The translations under genes and the position numbers were made by a program. 64,000 nucleotides of DNA, from assembly GCA_032622095.1 (NCBI GenBank), contig CP136061.1, positions 97,463,345 through 97,527,344 of the forward strand. The letters are read 5' to 3'. The stretch comes from Siphonodentalium dalli (taxonomy: Eukaryota > Mollusca > Scaphopoda > Gadilida > Siphonodentaliidae). This document shows, in pieces, positions 25,105 through 40,100 of the stretch. The stretch's first letter is position 1; the number at the start of each line of letters is the position of its first letter. The notes under the pieces are model-generated. The model worked only from the letters and a program-made list of their open reading frames with translations. It did no database searches and was not told the DNA's origin.

Positions 25105-28100
25105 GATCTACTTACGCCCAATTTGTGGCCGCGTATAATGGGTTGGCCGGGTAATTTTTTGACAATGAAATGCCTCTAGGGTGGCTATGGACGAATACAT
25201 CTTAAAAGGGGCCATTAATGACATAGATCTCTCACAATGTGGAATTTCGCACACATTTTATGGTCCGTTTGGTTCCAGGCTCTATTTACGCCCAATTTGT
25301 GGGCGCGTATAATGGGCTGGCAGGGTAATTTTTTAACAGTGAAATGCCTCTAGGGTGGCCGCGCTATGGACGAATACATCTCAAAAGGGGCCATTAATGA
25401 CATAGATCTCTCACAACCTGAAATTTCGCAACATTTTAGGGTCCGTTTGGTTCCAGGCTCTACTTACGCCCAATTTGTGGCCGCGTATAATGGGCTGGCC
25501 GGGTAATTTTTTGACACTGAAATGCCTCTAGGGTGGCTATGGACGAATACATCTCAAAAAGGTCCATTAATGACATAGATCTCTCACAACCTGAAATTTC
25601 GCAACATTTTTGGGTCCGTTTGGTCCCAGGCTCTACTTACGCCCAATTTGTGGCCGCGTATAATGGGCTGGCTGGGTAATGTTTTGACAGTGAAATGCCT
25701 CTAGGGTGGCTATGGACGAATACATCTTAAAAGGGGCCATCAATGAAATAGATCTATCACAACCTGGAATTTAGCAACATTTTAGGGTCCGTTTGGTTCC
25801 AGGATCTACTTACGCCCAATTTGTGGCCGCGTATAATGGGCTGGCCGGGTAATTTTTTGACACTGAAATGCCTCTAGGGTGGCTATGGACGAATACATCT
25901 TAAAAGGGGCCATTAATGACATAGATCTCTCACAATGTGGAATTTCGCACACATTTTATGGTCCGTTTGGTTCCAGGCTCTACTTATGCCCAATTTGTGG
26001 CCGTGTATAATGGGCTGGCCGGGTACTTTTTTGACAGTGAAATGCCTCTAGGGTGGCTATGGACGAATACATCTTAAAAGGGGCCATTAATGACATAGAT
26101 CTCTCACAACCTGAAATTTCGCAACATTTTAGGGTCCGTTTGGTTCCAGGCTCTACTTACGCCCAATTTGTGGCCGCATATAATGGGCTGGCCGGGTAAT
26201 TTTTTGACAGTGAAATGCCTCTAGGGTGGCTATGGACGAATACATCTTAAAAGGGACCCCCAATGACATAGTTCTCTCACAATGTGGAATTTCGCAACAT
26301 TTTAGGGTCCGTTTGGTTCCAGGATCTACTTACGCCCATTTTGTGGCCGCGTATAATGGGTTGGCCGGGTAATATTTTGACAATGAAATGCCTCTAGGGT
26401 GGCTATGGACGAATACATCTTAAAAGGGGCCATTAATGACATAGATCCCTCACAATGTGGAATTTCGCACACATTTTATGGTCCGTTTGGTCCCAGGCTC
26501 TACTTACGCCCAATTTGTGGGCGCGTATAATGGGTTGGCAGGGTAATTTTTTGACAGTGAAATGCCTCTAGCGTGGCTATGGACGAATACATCTCAAAAG
26601 GGGCCATTAATGACATAGATCTCTCACAAACTGGAATTTCGCAACATTTTAGGGTCCGTTTGGTTCCAGGCTCTACTTACGCCCAATTTGTGGCCGCGTA
26701 TAATGGGCTGGCCGGGTACTTTTTTGACAGTGAAATGCCTCTAGGGTGGCTATGGACGAATACATCTTAAAAGGGGCCATTAATGACATAGATCTCTCAC
26801 AACCTGAAATTTCGCAATATTTTAGGGTCCGTTTGGTTCCAGGCTCTACTTACGCCCAATTTGTGGCCGCGTATAATGGCTGGCCGGGTAATTTTTTGAC
26901 AGTGAAATGCCTCTAGGGTGGCTATGGACGAATACATCTTAAAAGGGAACCCCAATGACATAGTTCTCTCACAATGTGGAATTTCGCAACATTTTAGGGT
27001 CCGTTTGGTTCCAGGATCTACTTACGCCCAATGTGTGGCCGCGTATAATGGGTTGGCCGGGTAATATTTTGACAATGAAATGCCTCTAGGGTGGCTATGG
27101 ACGAATACATCTTAAAAGGGGCCATTAATGACATAGATCCCTCACAATGTGGAATTTCGCACACATTTTATGGTCCGTTTGGTCCCAGGCTCTACTTACG
27201 CCCAATTTGTGGGCGCGTATAATGGGCTGGCAGGGTAATTTTTTGACAGTGAAATGCCTCTAGGGTGGCTATGGACGAATACATCTAAAAAGGGGCCATT
27301 AATGACATAGATCTCTCACAAACTGGAATTTCGCAACATTTTAGGGTCCGTTTGGTTCCAGGCTCTACTTACGCCCAATTTGTGGCCGCGTATAATGGGT
27401 TGGCCGGGTAATATTTTGACAATGAAATGCCTCTAGGGTGGCTATGGACGAATACATCTCAAAAGGGGCCATTAATGACATAGATCTCTCACAAACTGGA
27501 ATTTCGCAACATTTTATGGTCCGTTTGGTTCCAGGCTCTACTTACGCCCAATTTGTGGCCGCGTATAATGGGCTGGCCGGGTACTTTTTTGACAGTGAAA
27601 TGCCTCTAGGGTGGCTATGGACGAATACATCTTAAAAGGGGCCATTAATGACATAGATCTCTCACAACCTGAAATTTCGCAATATTTTAGGGTCCGTTTG
27701 GTTCCAGGCTCTACTTACGCCCAATTTGTGGCCGCGTATAATGGCTGGCCGGGTAATTTTTTGACAGTGAAATGCCTCTAGGGTGGCTATGGACGAATAC
27801 ATCTTAAAAGGGACCCCCAATGACATAGTTCTCTCACAATGTGGAATTTCGCAACATTTTAGGGTCCGTTTGGTTCCAGGATCTACTTACGCCCATTTTG
27901 TGGCCGCGTATAATGGGTTGGCCGGGTAATATTTTGACAATGAAATGCCTCTAGGGTGGCTATGGACGAATACATCTTAAAAGGGGCCATTAATGACATA
28001 GATCCCTCACAATGTGGAATTTCGCACACATTTTATGGTCCGTTTGGTCCCAGGCTCTACTTACGCCCAATTTGTGGGCGCGTATAATGGGTTGGCAGGG

Positions 28101-31100
28101 TAATTTTTTGACAGTGAAATGCCTCTAGCGTGGCTATGGACGAATACATCTCAAAAGGGGCCATTAATGACATAGATCTCTCACAAACTGGAATTTCGCA
28201 ACATTTTAGGGTCCGTTTGGTTCCAGGCTCTACTTACGCCCAATTTGTGGCCGCGTATAATGGGCTGGCCGGGTACTTTTTTGACAGTGAAATGCCTCTA
28301 GGGTGGCTATGGACGAATACATCTTAAAAGGGGCCATTAATGACATAGATCTCTCACAACCTGAAATTTCGCAATATTTTAGGGTCCGTTTGGTTCCAGG
28401 CTCTACTTACGCCCAATTTGTGGCCGCGTATAATGGCTGGCCGGGTAATTTTTTGACAGTGAAATGCCTCTAGGGTGGCTATGGACGAATACATCTTAAA
28501 AGGGAACCCCAATGACATAGTTCTCTCACAATGTGGAATTTCGCAACATTTTAGGGTCCGTTTGGTTCCAGGATCTACTTACGCCCAATGTGTGGCCGCG
28601 TATAATGGGTTGGCCGGGTAATATTTTGACAATGAAATGCCTCTAGGGTGGCTATGGACGAATACATCTTAAAAGGGGCCATTAATGACATAGATCCCTC
28701 ACAATGTGGAATTTCGCACACATTTTATGGTCCGTTTGGTCCCAGGCTCTACTTACGCCCAATTTGTGGGCGCGTATAATGGGCTGGCAGGGTAATTTTT
28801 TGACAGTGAAATGCCTCTAGGGTGGCTATGGACGAATACATCTAAAAAGGGGCCATTAATGACATAGATCTCTCACAAACTGGAATTTCGCAACATTTTA
28901 GGGTCCGTTTGGTTCCAGGCTCTACTTACGCCCAATTTGTGGCCGCGTATAATGGGTTGGCCGGGTAATATTTTGACAATGAAATGCCTCTAGGGTGGCT
29001 ATGGACGAATACATCTCAAAAGGGGCCATTAATGACATAGATCTCTCACAAACTGGAATTTCGCAACATTTTATGGTCCGTTTGGTTCCAGGCTCTACTT
29101 ACGCCCAATTTGTGGCCGCGTATAATGGGCTGGCCGGGTACTTTTTTGACAGTGAAATGCCTCTAGGGTGGCTATGGACGAATACATCTTAAAAGGGGCC
29201 ATTAATGACATAGATCTCTCACAACCTGAAATTTCGCAATATTTTAGGGTCCGTTTGGTTCCAGGCTCTACTTACGCCCAATTTGTGGCCGCGTATAATG
29301 GCTGGCCGGGTAATTTTTTGACAGTGAAATGCCTCTAGGGTGGCTATGGACGAATACATCTTAAAAGGGACCCCCAATGACATAGTTCTCTCACAATGTG
29401 GAATTTCGCAACATTTTAGGGTCCGTTTGGTTCCAGGATCTACTTACGCCCAATTTGTGGCCGCGTATAATGGGTTGGCCGGGTAATATTTTGACAATGA
29501 AATGCCTCTAGGGTGGCTATGGACGAATACATCTTAAAAGGGGCCATTAATGACATAGATCCCTCACAATGTGGAATTTCGCACACATTTTATGGTCCGT
29601 TTGGTCCCAGGCTCTACTTACGCCCAATTTGTGGGCGCGTATAATGGGCTGGCAGGGTAATTTTTTGACAGTGAAATGCCTCTAGGGTGGCTATGGACGA
29701 ATACATCTCAAAAGGGGCCATTAATGACATAGATCTCTCACAAACTGGAATTTCGCAACATTTTAGGGTCCGTTTGGTTCCAGGCTCTACTTACGCCCAA
29801 TTTGTGGCCGCGTATAATGGGTTGGCCGGGTAATATTTTGACAATGAAATGCCTCTAGGGTGGCTATGGACGAATACATCTTAAAAGGGGCCATTAATGA
29901 CATAGATGTCTCACAATGTGGAATTTCGCACACATTTTATGGTCCGTTTGGTTCCAGGCTCTACTTATGCCCAATTTGTGGCCGTGTATAATGGGCTGGC
30001 CGGGTACTTTTTTGACAGTGAAATGCCATTAGGGTGGCTATGGACGAATACATCTTAAAAGGGGTCATTAATGACATAGATCTCTCACAACCTGAAATTT
30101 CGCAACATTTTAGGGTCCGTTTGGTTCCAGGCTCTACTTACGCCCAATTTGTGGCCGCGTATAATGGGCTGGCCGGGTAATTTTTTGACAGTGAAATGCC
30201 TCTAGGGTGGCTATGGACGAATACATCTTAAAAGGGACCCCCAATGACATAGTTCTCTCACAATGTGGAATTTCGCAACATTTTAGGGTCCGTTTGGTTC
30301 CAGGATCTACTTACGCCCATTTTGTGGCCGCGTATAATGGGTTGGCCGGGTAATTTTTTGACAATGAAATGCCTCTAGGGTGGCTATGGACGAATACATC
30401 TTAAAAGGGGCCATTAATGACATAGATCCCTCACAATGTGGAATTTCGCACACATTTTATGGTCCGTTTGGTCCCAGGCTCTACTTACGCCCAATTTGTG
30501 GGCGCGTATAATGGGCTGGCAGGGTAATTTTTTGACAGTGAAATGCCTCTAGGGTGGCTATGGACGAATACATCTCAAAAGGGGCCATTAATGACATAGA
30601 TCTCTCACAAACTGGAATTTCGCAACATTTTAGGGTCCGTTTGGTTCCAGGCTCTACTTACGCCCAATTTGTGGCCGCGTATAATGGGCTGGCCGGGTAC
30701 TTTTTTGACAGTGAAATGCCTCTAGGGTGGCTATGGACGAATACATCTTAAAAGGGGCCATTAATGACATAGATCTCTCACAACCTGAAATTTCGCAATA
30801 TTTTAGGGTCCGTTTGGTTCCAGGCTCTACTTACGCCCAATTTGTGGCCGCGTATAATGGCTGGCCGGGTAATTTTTTGACAGTGAAATGCCTCTAGGGT
30901 GGCTATGGACGAATACATCTTAAAAGGGACCCCCAATGACATAGTTCTCTCACAATGTGGAATTTCGCAACATTTTAGGGTCCGTTTGGTTCCAGGATCT
31001 ACTTACGCCCAATTTGTGGCCGCGTATAATGGGTTGGCCGGGTAATATTTTGACAATGAAATGCCTCTAGGGTGGCTATGGACGAATACATCTTAAAAGG

Positions 31101-34100
31101 GGCCATTAATGATATAGATCCCTCACAATGTGGAATTTCGCACACATTTTATGGTCCGTTTGGTCCCAGGCTCTACTTACGCCCAATTTGTGGGCGCGTA
31201 TAATGGGCTGGCAGGGTAATTTTTTGACAGTGAAATTCCTCTAGGGTGGCTATGGACGAATACATCTCAAAAGGGGCCATTAATGACATAGATCTCTCAC
31301 AAACTGGAATTTCGCAACATTTTAGGGTCCGTTTGGTTCCAGGCTCTACTTACGCCCAATTTGTGGCCGCGTATAATGGGTTGGCCGGGTAATATTTTGA
31401 CAATGAAATGCCTCTAGGGTGGCTATGGACGAATACATCTTAAAAGGGGCCATTAATGACATAGATGTCTCACAATGTGGAATTTCGCACACATTTTATG
31501 GTCCGTTTGGTTCCAGGCTCTACTTATGCCCAATTTGTGGCCGTGTATAATGGGCTGGCCGGGTACTTTTTTGACAGTGAAATGCCTTTAGGGTGGCTAT
31601 GGACGAATACATCTTAAAATGGGTCATTAATGACATAGATCTCTCACAACCTGAAATATCGCAACATTTTAGGGTCCGTTTGGTTCCAGGCTCTACTTAC
31701 GCCCAATTTGTGGCCGCGTATAATGGGCTGGCCGGGTAATTTTTTGACAGTGAAATGCCTCTAGGGTGGCTATGGACGAATACATCTTAAAAGGGACCCC
31801 CAATGACATAGTTCTCTCACAATGTGGAATTTCGCAACATTTTAGGGTCCGTTTGGTTCCAGGATCTACTTACGCCCAATTTGTGGCCGCGTATAATGGG
31901 TTGGCCGGGTAATTTTTTGACAATGAAATGCCTCTAGGGTGGCTATGGACGAATACATCTTAAAAGGGGCCATTAATGACATAGATCTCTCACAATGTGG
32001 AATTTCGCACACATTTTATGGTCCGTTTGGTTCCAGGCTCTACTTACGCCCAATTTGTGGGCGCGTATAATGGGCTGGCAGGGTAATTTTTTGACAGTGA
32101 AATGCCTCTAGGGTGGCTATGGACGAATACATCTCAGAAGGGGCCATTAATGACATAGATCTCTCACAACCTGAAATTTCGCAACATTTTAGGGTCCGTT
32201 TGGTTCCAGGCTCTACTTACGCCCAATTTGTGGCCGCGTATAATGGGCTGGCCGGGTAATTTTTTGACAGTGAAATGCCTCTATGGTGGCTATGGACGAA
32301 TACATCGCAAAAAGGTCCATTAATGACATAGATCTCTCACAACCTGAAATTTCGCAACATTTTTGGGTCCGTTTGGTCCCAGGCTCTACTTACGCCCAAT
32401 TTGTGGCCGCGTATAATGGGCTGGCTGGGTAATGTTTTGACAGTGAAATGCCTCTAGGGTGGCTATGGACGAATACATCTTAAAAGGGGCCATCAATGAA
32501 ATAGATCTATCACAACCTGGAATTTAGCAACATTTTAGGGTCCGTTTGGTTCCAGGATCTACTTACGCCCAATTTGTGGCCGCGTATAATGGGCTGGCCG
32601 GGTAATTTTTTGACACTGAAATGCCTCTAGGGTGGCTATGGACGAATACATCTTAAAAGGGGCCATTAATGACATAGATCTCTCACAATGTGGAATTTCG
32701 CACACATTTTATGGTCCGTTTGGTTCCAGGCTCTACTTATGCCCAATTTGTGGCCGTGTATAATGGGCTGGCCGGGTACTTTTTTGACAGTGAAATGCCT
32801 CTAGGGTGGCTATGGACGAATACATCTTAAAAGGGGCCATTAATGACATAGATCTCTCACAACCTGAAATTTCGCAACATTTTAGGGTCCGTTTGGTTCC
32901 AGGCTCTACTTACGCCCAATTTGTGGCTGCGTATAATGGGCTGGCCGGGTAATTTTTTGACAGTGAAATGCCTCTAGGGTGGCTATGGACGAATACATCT
33001 TAAAAGGGACCCCCAATGACATAGTTCTCTCACAATGTGGAATTTCGCAACATTTTAGGGTCCGTTTGGTTCCAGGATCTACTTACGCCCATTTTGTGGC
33101 CGCGTATAATGGGTTGGCCGGGTAATATTTTGACAATGAAATGCCTCTAGGGTGGCTATGGACGAATACATCTTAAAAGGGGCCATTAATGACATAGATC
33201 CCTCACAATGTGGAATTTCGCACACATTTTATGGTCCGTTTGGTCCCAGGCTCTACTTACGCCCAATTTGTGGGCGCGTATAATGGGCTGGCAGGGTAAT
33301 TTTTTGACAGTGAAATGCCTCTAGGGTGGCTATGGACGAATACATCTCAAAAGGGGCCATTAATGACATAGATCTCTCACAAACTGGAATTTCGCAACAT
33401 TTTAGGGTCCGTTTGGTTCCAGGCTCTACTTACGCCCAATTTGTGGCCGCGTATAATGGGCTGGCCGGGTAATTTTTTGACAGTGAAATGCCTCTAGGGT
33501 GGCTATGGACGAATACATCTTAAAAGGGGCCATTAATGACATAGATGTCTCACAATGTGGAATTTCGCACACATTTTATGGTCCGTTTGGTTCCAGGCTC
33601 TACTTATGCCCAATTTGTGGCCGTGTATAATGGGCTGGCCGGGTACTTTTTTGACAGTGAAATGCCTCTAGGGTGGCTTTGGACGAATACATCTTAAAAG
33701 GGGTCATTAATGACATAGATCTCTCACAACCTGAAATATCGCAACATTTTAGGGTCCGTTTGGTTCCAGGCTCTACTTACGCCCAATTTGTGGCCGCGTA
33801 TAATGGGCTGGCCGGGTAATTTTTTGACAGTGAAATGCCTCTAGGGTGGCTATGGACGAATACATCTTAAAAGGGACCCCCAATGACATAGTTCTCTCAC
33901 AATGTGGAATTTCGCAACATTTTAGGGTCCGTTTGGTTCCAGGATCTACTTACGCCCAATTTGTGGCCGCGTATAATGGGTTGGCCGGGTAATTTTTTGA
34001 AAATGAAATGCCTCTAGGGTGGCTATGGACGAATACATCTTAAAAGGGGCCATTAATGACATAGATCTCTCACAATGTGGAATTTCGCACACATTTTATG

Positions 34101-37100
34101 GTCCGTTTGGTTCCAGGCTCTACTTACGCCCAATTTGTGGGCGCGTATAATGGGCTGGCAGGGTAATTTTTTGACAGTGAAATGCCTCTAGGGTGGCTAT
34201 GGACGAATACATCTCAGAAGGGGCCATTAATGACATAGATCTCTCACAACCTGAAATTTCGCAACATTTTAGGGTCCGTTTGGTTCCAGGCTCTACTTAC
34301 GCCCAATTTGTGGCCGCGTATAATGGGCTGGCCGGGTAATTTTTTGACAGTGAAATGCCTCTAGGGTGGCTATGGACGAATACATCTCAAAAAGGTCCAT
34401 TAATGACATAGATCTCTCACAACCTGAAATTTCGCAACATTTTTGGGTCCGTTTGGTCCCAGGCTCTACTTACGCCCAATTTGTGGCCGCGTATAATGGG
34501 CTGGCCGGGTAATGTTTTGACAGTGAAATGCCTCTAGGGTGGCTATGGACGAATACATCTTAAAAGGAGCCATCAATGAAATAGATCTATCACAACCTGG
34601 AATTTAGCAACATTTTAGGGTCCGTTTGGTTCCAGGCTCTACTTACGCCCAATTTGTGGCCGCGTATAATGGGCTGGCCGGGTAATTTGTTGACACTGAA
34701 ATGCCTCTAGGGTGGCTATGGACGAATACATCTTAAAAGGGGCCATTAATGACATAGATCTCTCACAATGTGGAATTTCGCACACATTTTATGGTCCGTT
34801 TGGTTCCAGGCTCTACTTATGCCCAATTTGTGGCCGTGTATAATGGGCTGGCCGGGTACTTTTTTGACAGTGAAATGCTTCTAGGGTGGCTATGGACGAA
34901 TACATCTTAAAAGGGGCCATTAATGACATAGATCTCTCACAACCTGAAATTTCGCAATATTTTATGGTCCGTTTGGTTCCAGGCTCTACTTACGCCCAAT
35001 TTGTGGCCGCGTATAATGGCTGGCCGGGTAATTTTTTGACAGTGAAATGCCTCTAGGGTGGCTATGGACGAATACATCTTAAAAGGGACCCCCAATGACA
35101 TAGTTCTCTCACAATGTGGAATTTCGCAACATTTTAGGGTCCGTTTGGTTCCAGGATCTACTTACGCCCATTTTGTGGCCGCGTATAATGGGTTGGCCGG
35201 GTAATATTTTGACAATGAAATGCCTCTAGGGTGGCTATGGACGAATACATCTTAAAAGGGGCCATTAATGACATAGATCCCTCACAATGTGGAATTTCGC
35301 ACACATTTTATGGTCCGTTTGGTCCCAGGCTCTACTTACGCCCAATTTGTGGGCGCGTATAATGGGCTGGCAGGGTAATTTTTTGACAGTGAAATGCCTC
35401 TAGGGTGGCTATGGACGAATACATCTCAAAAGGGGCCATTAATGACATAGATCTCTCACAAACTGGAATTTCGCAACATTTTAGGGTCCGTTTGGTTCCA
35501 GGCTCTACTTACGCCCAATTTGTGGCCGCGTATAATGGGCTGGCCGGGTAATTTTTTGACAGTGAAATGCCTCTAGGGTGGCTATGGACGAATACATCTT
35601 AAAAGGGGCCATTAATGACATAGATGTCTCACAATGTGGAATTTCGCACACATTTTATGGTCCGTTTGGTTCCAGGCTCTACTTATGCCCAATTTGTGGC
35701 CGTGTATAATGGGCTGGCCGGGTACTTTTTTGACAGTGAAATGCCTCTAGGGTGGCTATGGACGAATACATCTTAAAAGGGTCATTAATGACATAGATCT
35801 CTCACAACCTGAAATATCGCAACATTTTAGGGTCCGTTTGGTTCCAGGCTCTACTTACGCCCAATTTGTGGCCGCGTATAATGGGCTGGCCGGGTAATTT
35901 TTTGACAGTGAAATGCCTCTAGGGTGGCTATGGACGAATACATCTTAAAAGGGACCCCCAATGACATAGTTTCTCTCACAATGTGGAATTTCGCAACATT
36001 TTAGGGTCCGTTTGGTTCCAGGATCTACTTACGCCCAATTTGTGGCCGCGTATAATGGGTTGGCCGGGTAATTTTTTGAAAATGAAATGCCTCTAGGGTG
36101 GCTATGGACGAATACATCTTAAAAGGGGCCATTAATGACATAGATCTCTCACAATGTGGAATTTCGCACACATTTTATGGTCCGTTTGGTTCCAGGCTCT
36201 ACTTACGCCCAATTTGTGGGCGCGTATAATGGGCTGGCAGGGTAATTTTTTGACAGTGAAATGCCTCTAGGGTGGCTATGGACGAATACATCTCAGAAGG
36301 GGCCATTAATGACATAGATCTCTCACAACCTGAAATTTCGCAACATTTTAGGGTCCGTTTGGTTCCAGGCTCTACTTACGCCCAATTTGTGGCCGCGTAT
36401 AATGGGCTGGCCGGGTAATTTTTTGACAGTGAAATGCCTCTAGGGTGGCTATGGACGAATACATCTCAAAAAGGTCCATTAATGACATAGATCTCTCACA
36501 ACCTGAAATTTCGCAACATTTTTGGGTCCGTTTGGTCCCAGGCTCTACTTACGCCCAATTTGTGGCCGCGTATAATGGGCTGGCCGGGTAATGTTTTGAC
36601 AGTGAAATGCCTCTAGGGTGGCTATGGACGAATACATCTTAAAAGGGGCCATCAATGAAATAGATCTATCACAACCTGGAATTTAGCAACATTTTAGGGT
36701 CCGTTTGGTTCCAGGCTCTACTTACGCCCAATTTGTGGCCGCGTATAATGGGCTGGCCGGGTAATTTGTTGACACTGAAATGCCTCTAGGGTGGCTAAGG
36801 ACGAATACATCTTAAAAGGGGCCATTAATGACATAGATCTCTCACAATGTGGAATTTCGCACACATTTTATGGTCCGTTTGGTTCCAGGCTCTACTTATG
36901 CCCAATTTGTGGCCGTGTATAATGGGCTGGCCGGGTACTTTTTTGACAGTGAAATGCCTCTAGGGTGGCTATGGACGAATACATCTTAAAAGGGGCCATT
37001 AATGACATAGATCTCTCACAACCTGAAATTTCGCAATATTTTAGGGTCCGTTTGGTTCCAGGCTCTACTTACGCCCAATTTGTGGCCGCGTATAATGGCT

Positions 37101-40100
37101 GGCCGGGTAATTTTTTGACAGTGAAATGCCTCTAGGGTGGCTATGGACGAATACATCTTAAAAGGGACCCCCAATGACATAGTTCTCTCACAATGTGGAA
37201 TTTCGCAACATTTTAGGGTCCGTTTGGTTCCAGGATCTACTTACGCCCAATTTGTGGCCGCGTATAATGGGTTGGCCGGGTAATATTTTGACAATGAAAT
37301 GCCTCTAGGGTGGCTATGGACGAATACATCTTAAAAGGGGCCATTAATGAAATAGATCCCTCACAATGTGGAATTTCGCACACATTTTATGGTCCGTTTG
37401 GTCCCAGGCTCTACTTACGCCCAATTTGTGGGCGCGTATAATGGGCTGGCAGGGTAATTTTTTGACAGTGAAATGCCTCTAGGGTGGCTATGGACGAATA
37501 CATCTCAAAAGGGGCCATTAATGACATAGATCTCTCACAAACTGGAATTTCGCAACATTTTAGGGTCCGTTTGGTTCCAGGCTCTACTTACGCCCAATTT
37601 GTGGCCGCGTATAATGGGCTGGCCGGGTAATTTTTTGACAGTGAAATGCCTCTAGGGTGGCTATGGACGAATACATCTTAAAAGGGGCCATTAATGACAT
37701 AGATGTCTCACAATGTGGAATTTCGCACACATTTTATGGTCCGTTTGGTTCCAGGCTCTACTTATGGCCAATTTGTGGCCGCGTATAATGGGCTGGCCGG
37801 GTACTTTTTTGACAGTGAAATTCCTCTAGGGTGGCTATGGACGAATACATCTTAAAAGGGGTCATTAATGACATAGATCTCTCACAACCTGAAATATCGC
37901 AACATTTTAGGGTCCGTTTGGTTCCAGGCTCTACTTACGCCCAATTTGTGGCCGCGTATAATGGGCTGGCCGAGTAATTTTTTGACAGTGAAATGCCTCT
38001 AGGGTGGCTATGGACGAATACATCTTAAACGGGACCCCCAATGACATAGTTCTCTCACAATGTGGAATTTCGCAACATTTTAGGGTCCGTTTGGTTCCAG
38101 GATCTACTTACGCCCAATTTGTGGCCGCGTATAATGGGTTGGCCGGGTAATTTTTTGACAATGAAATGCCTCTAGGGTGGCTATGGACGAATACATCTTA
38201 AAAGGGGCCATTAATGACATAGATCTCTCACAATGTGGAATTTCGCACACATTTTATGGTCCGTTTGGTTCCAGGCTCTACTTACGCCCAATTTGTGGGC
38301 GCGTATAATGGGCTGGCAGGGTAATTTTTTGACAGTGAAATGCCTCTAGGGTGGCTATGGACGAATACATCTCAGAAGGGGCCTTTAATGACATAGATCT
38401 CTCACAACCTGAAATTTCGCAACATTTTAGGGTCCGTTTGGTTCCAGGCTCTACTTACGACCAATTTGTGGCCGCGTATAATGGGCTGGCCGGGTAATTT
38501 TTTGACAGTGAAATGCCTCTAGGGTGGCTATGGACGAATACATCTCAAAAAGGTCCATTAATGACATAGATCTCTCACAACCTGAAATTTCGCAACATTT
38601 TTGGGTCCGTTTGGTCCCAGGCTCTACTTACGCCCAATTTGTGGCCGCGTATAATGGGCTGGCCGGGTAATGTTTTGACAGTGAAATGCCTCTAGGGTGG
38701 CTATGGACGAATACATCTTAAAAGGGGCCATCAATGAAATAGATCTATCACAACCTGGAATTTAGCAACATTTTAGGGTCCGTTTGGTTCCAGGCTCTAC
38801 TTACGCCCAATTTGTGGCCGCGTATAATGGGCTGGCCGGGTACTTTTTTGACACTGAAATGCCTCTAGGGTGGCTATGGACGAATACATCTTAAAAGGGG
38901 CCATTAATGACATAGATCTCTCACAATGTGGAATTTCGCACACATTTTATGGTCCGTTTGGTTCCAGGCTCTACTTATGCCCAATTTGTGGCCGTGTATA
39001 ATGGGCTGGCCGGGTACTTTTTTGACAGTGAAATGCCTCTAGGGTGGCTATGGACGAATACATCTTAAAAGGGGCCATTAATGACATAGATCTCTCACAA
39101 CCTGAAATTTCGCAACATTTTAGATTCCGTTTGGTTCCAGGCTCTACTTACGCCCAATTTGTGGCCGCGTATAATGGCTGGCCGGGTAATTTTTTGACAG
39201 TGAAATGCCTCTAGGGTGGCTATGGACGAATACATCTTAAAAGGGACCCCCAATGACATAGTTCTCTCACAATGTGGAATTTCGCAACATTTTAGGGTCC
39301 GTTTGGTTCCAGGATCTACTTACGCCCAATTTGTGGCCGCGTATAATGGGTTGGCCGGGTAATATTTTGACAATGAAATGCCTCTAGGGTGGCTATGGAC
39401 GAATACATCTTAAAAGGGGCCATTAATGACATAGATCCCTCACAATGTGGAATTTCGCACATATTTTATGGTCCGTTTGGTCCCAGGCTCTACTTACGCC
39501 CAATTTGTGGGCGCGTATAATGGGCTGGCAGGGTAATTTTTTGACAGTGAAATGCCTCTAGGGTGGCTATGGACGAATACATCTCAGATGGGGCCTTTAA
39601 TGACATAGATCTCTCACAACCTGAAATTTCGCAACATTTTAGGGTCCGTTTGGTTCCAGGCTCTACTTACGCCCAATTTGTGGCCGCGTATAATGGGCTG
39701 GCCGGGTAATTTTTTGACAGTGAAATGCCTCTATGGTGGCTATGGACGAATACATCTCAAAAAGGTCCATTAATGACATAGATCTCTCACAACCTGAAAT
39801 TTCGCAACATTTTTGGGTCCGTTTGGTCCCAGGCTCTACTTACGCCCAATTTGTGGCCGCGTATAATGGGCTGGCCGGGTAATGTTTTGACAGTGAAATG
39901 CCTCTAGGGTGGCTATGGACGAATACATCTTAAAAGGGGCCATCAATGAAATAGATCTATCACAACCTGGAATTTAGCAACATTTTAGGGTCCGTTTGGT
40001 TCCAGGCTCTACTTACGCCCAATTTGTGGCCGCGTATAATGGGCTGGCCGGGTAATTTGTTGACACTGAAATGCCTCTAGGGTGGCTATGGACGAATACA

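Noticed and set aside
26573-30751. Five identical 65-residue open frames starting MAMDEYISK
   Set aside because: They fall inside satellite monomers at multiples of the 173 bp period and exist because one variant loses a stop (TAATTTTT to TACTTTTT). Their regular spacing reflects higher-order repeats, not genes.
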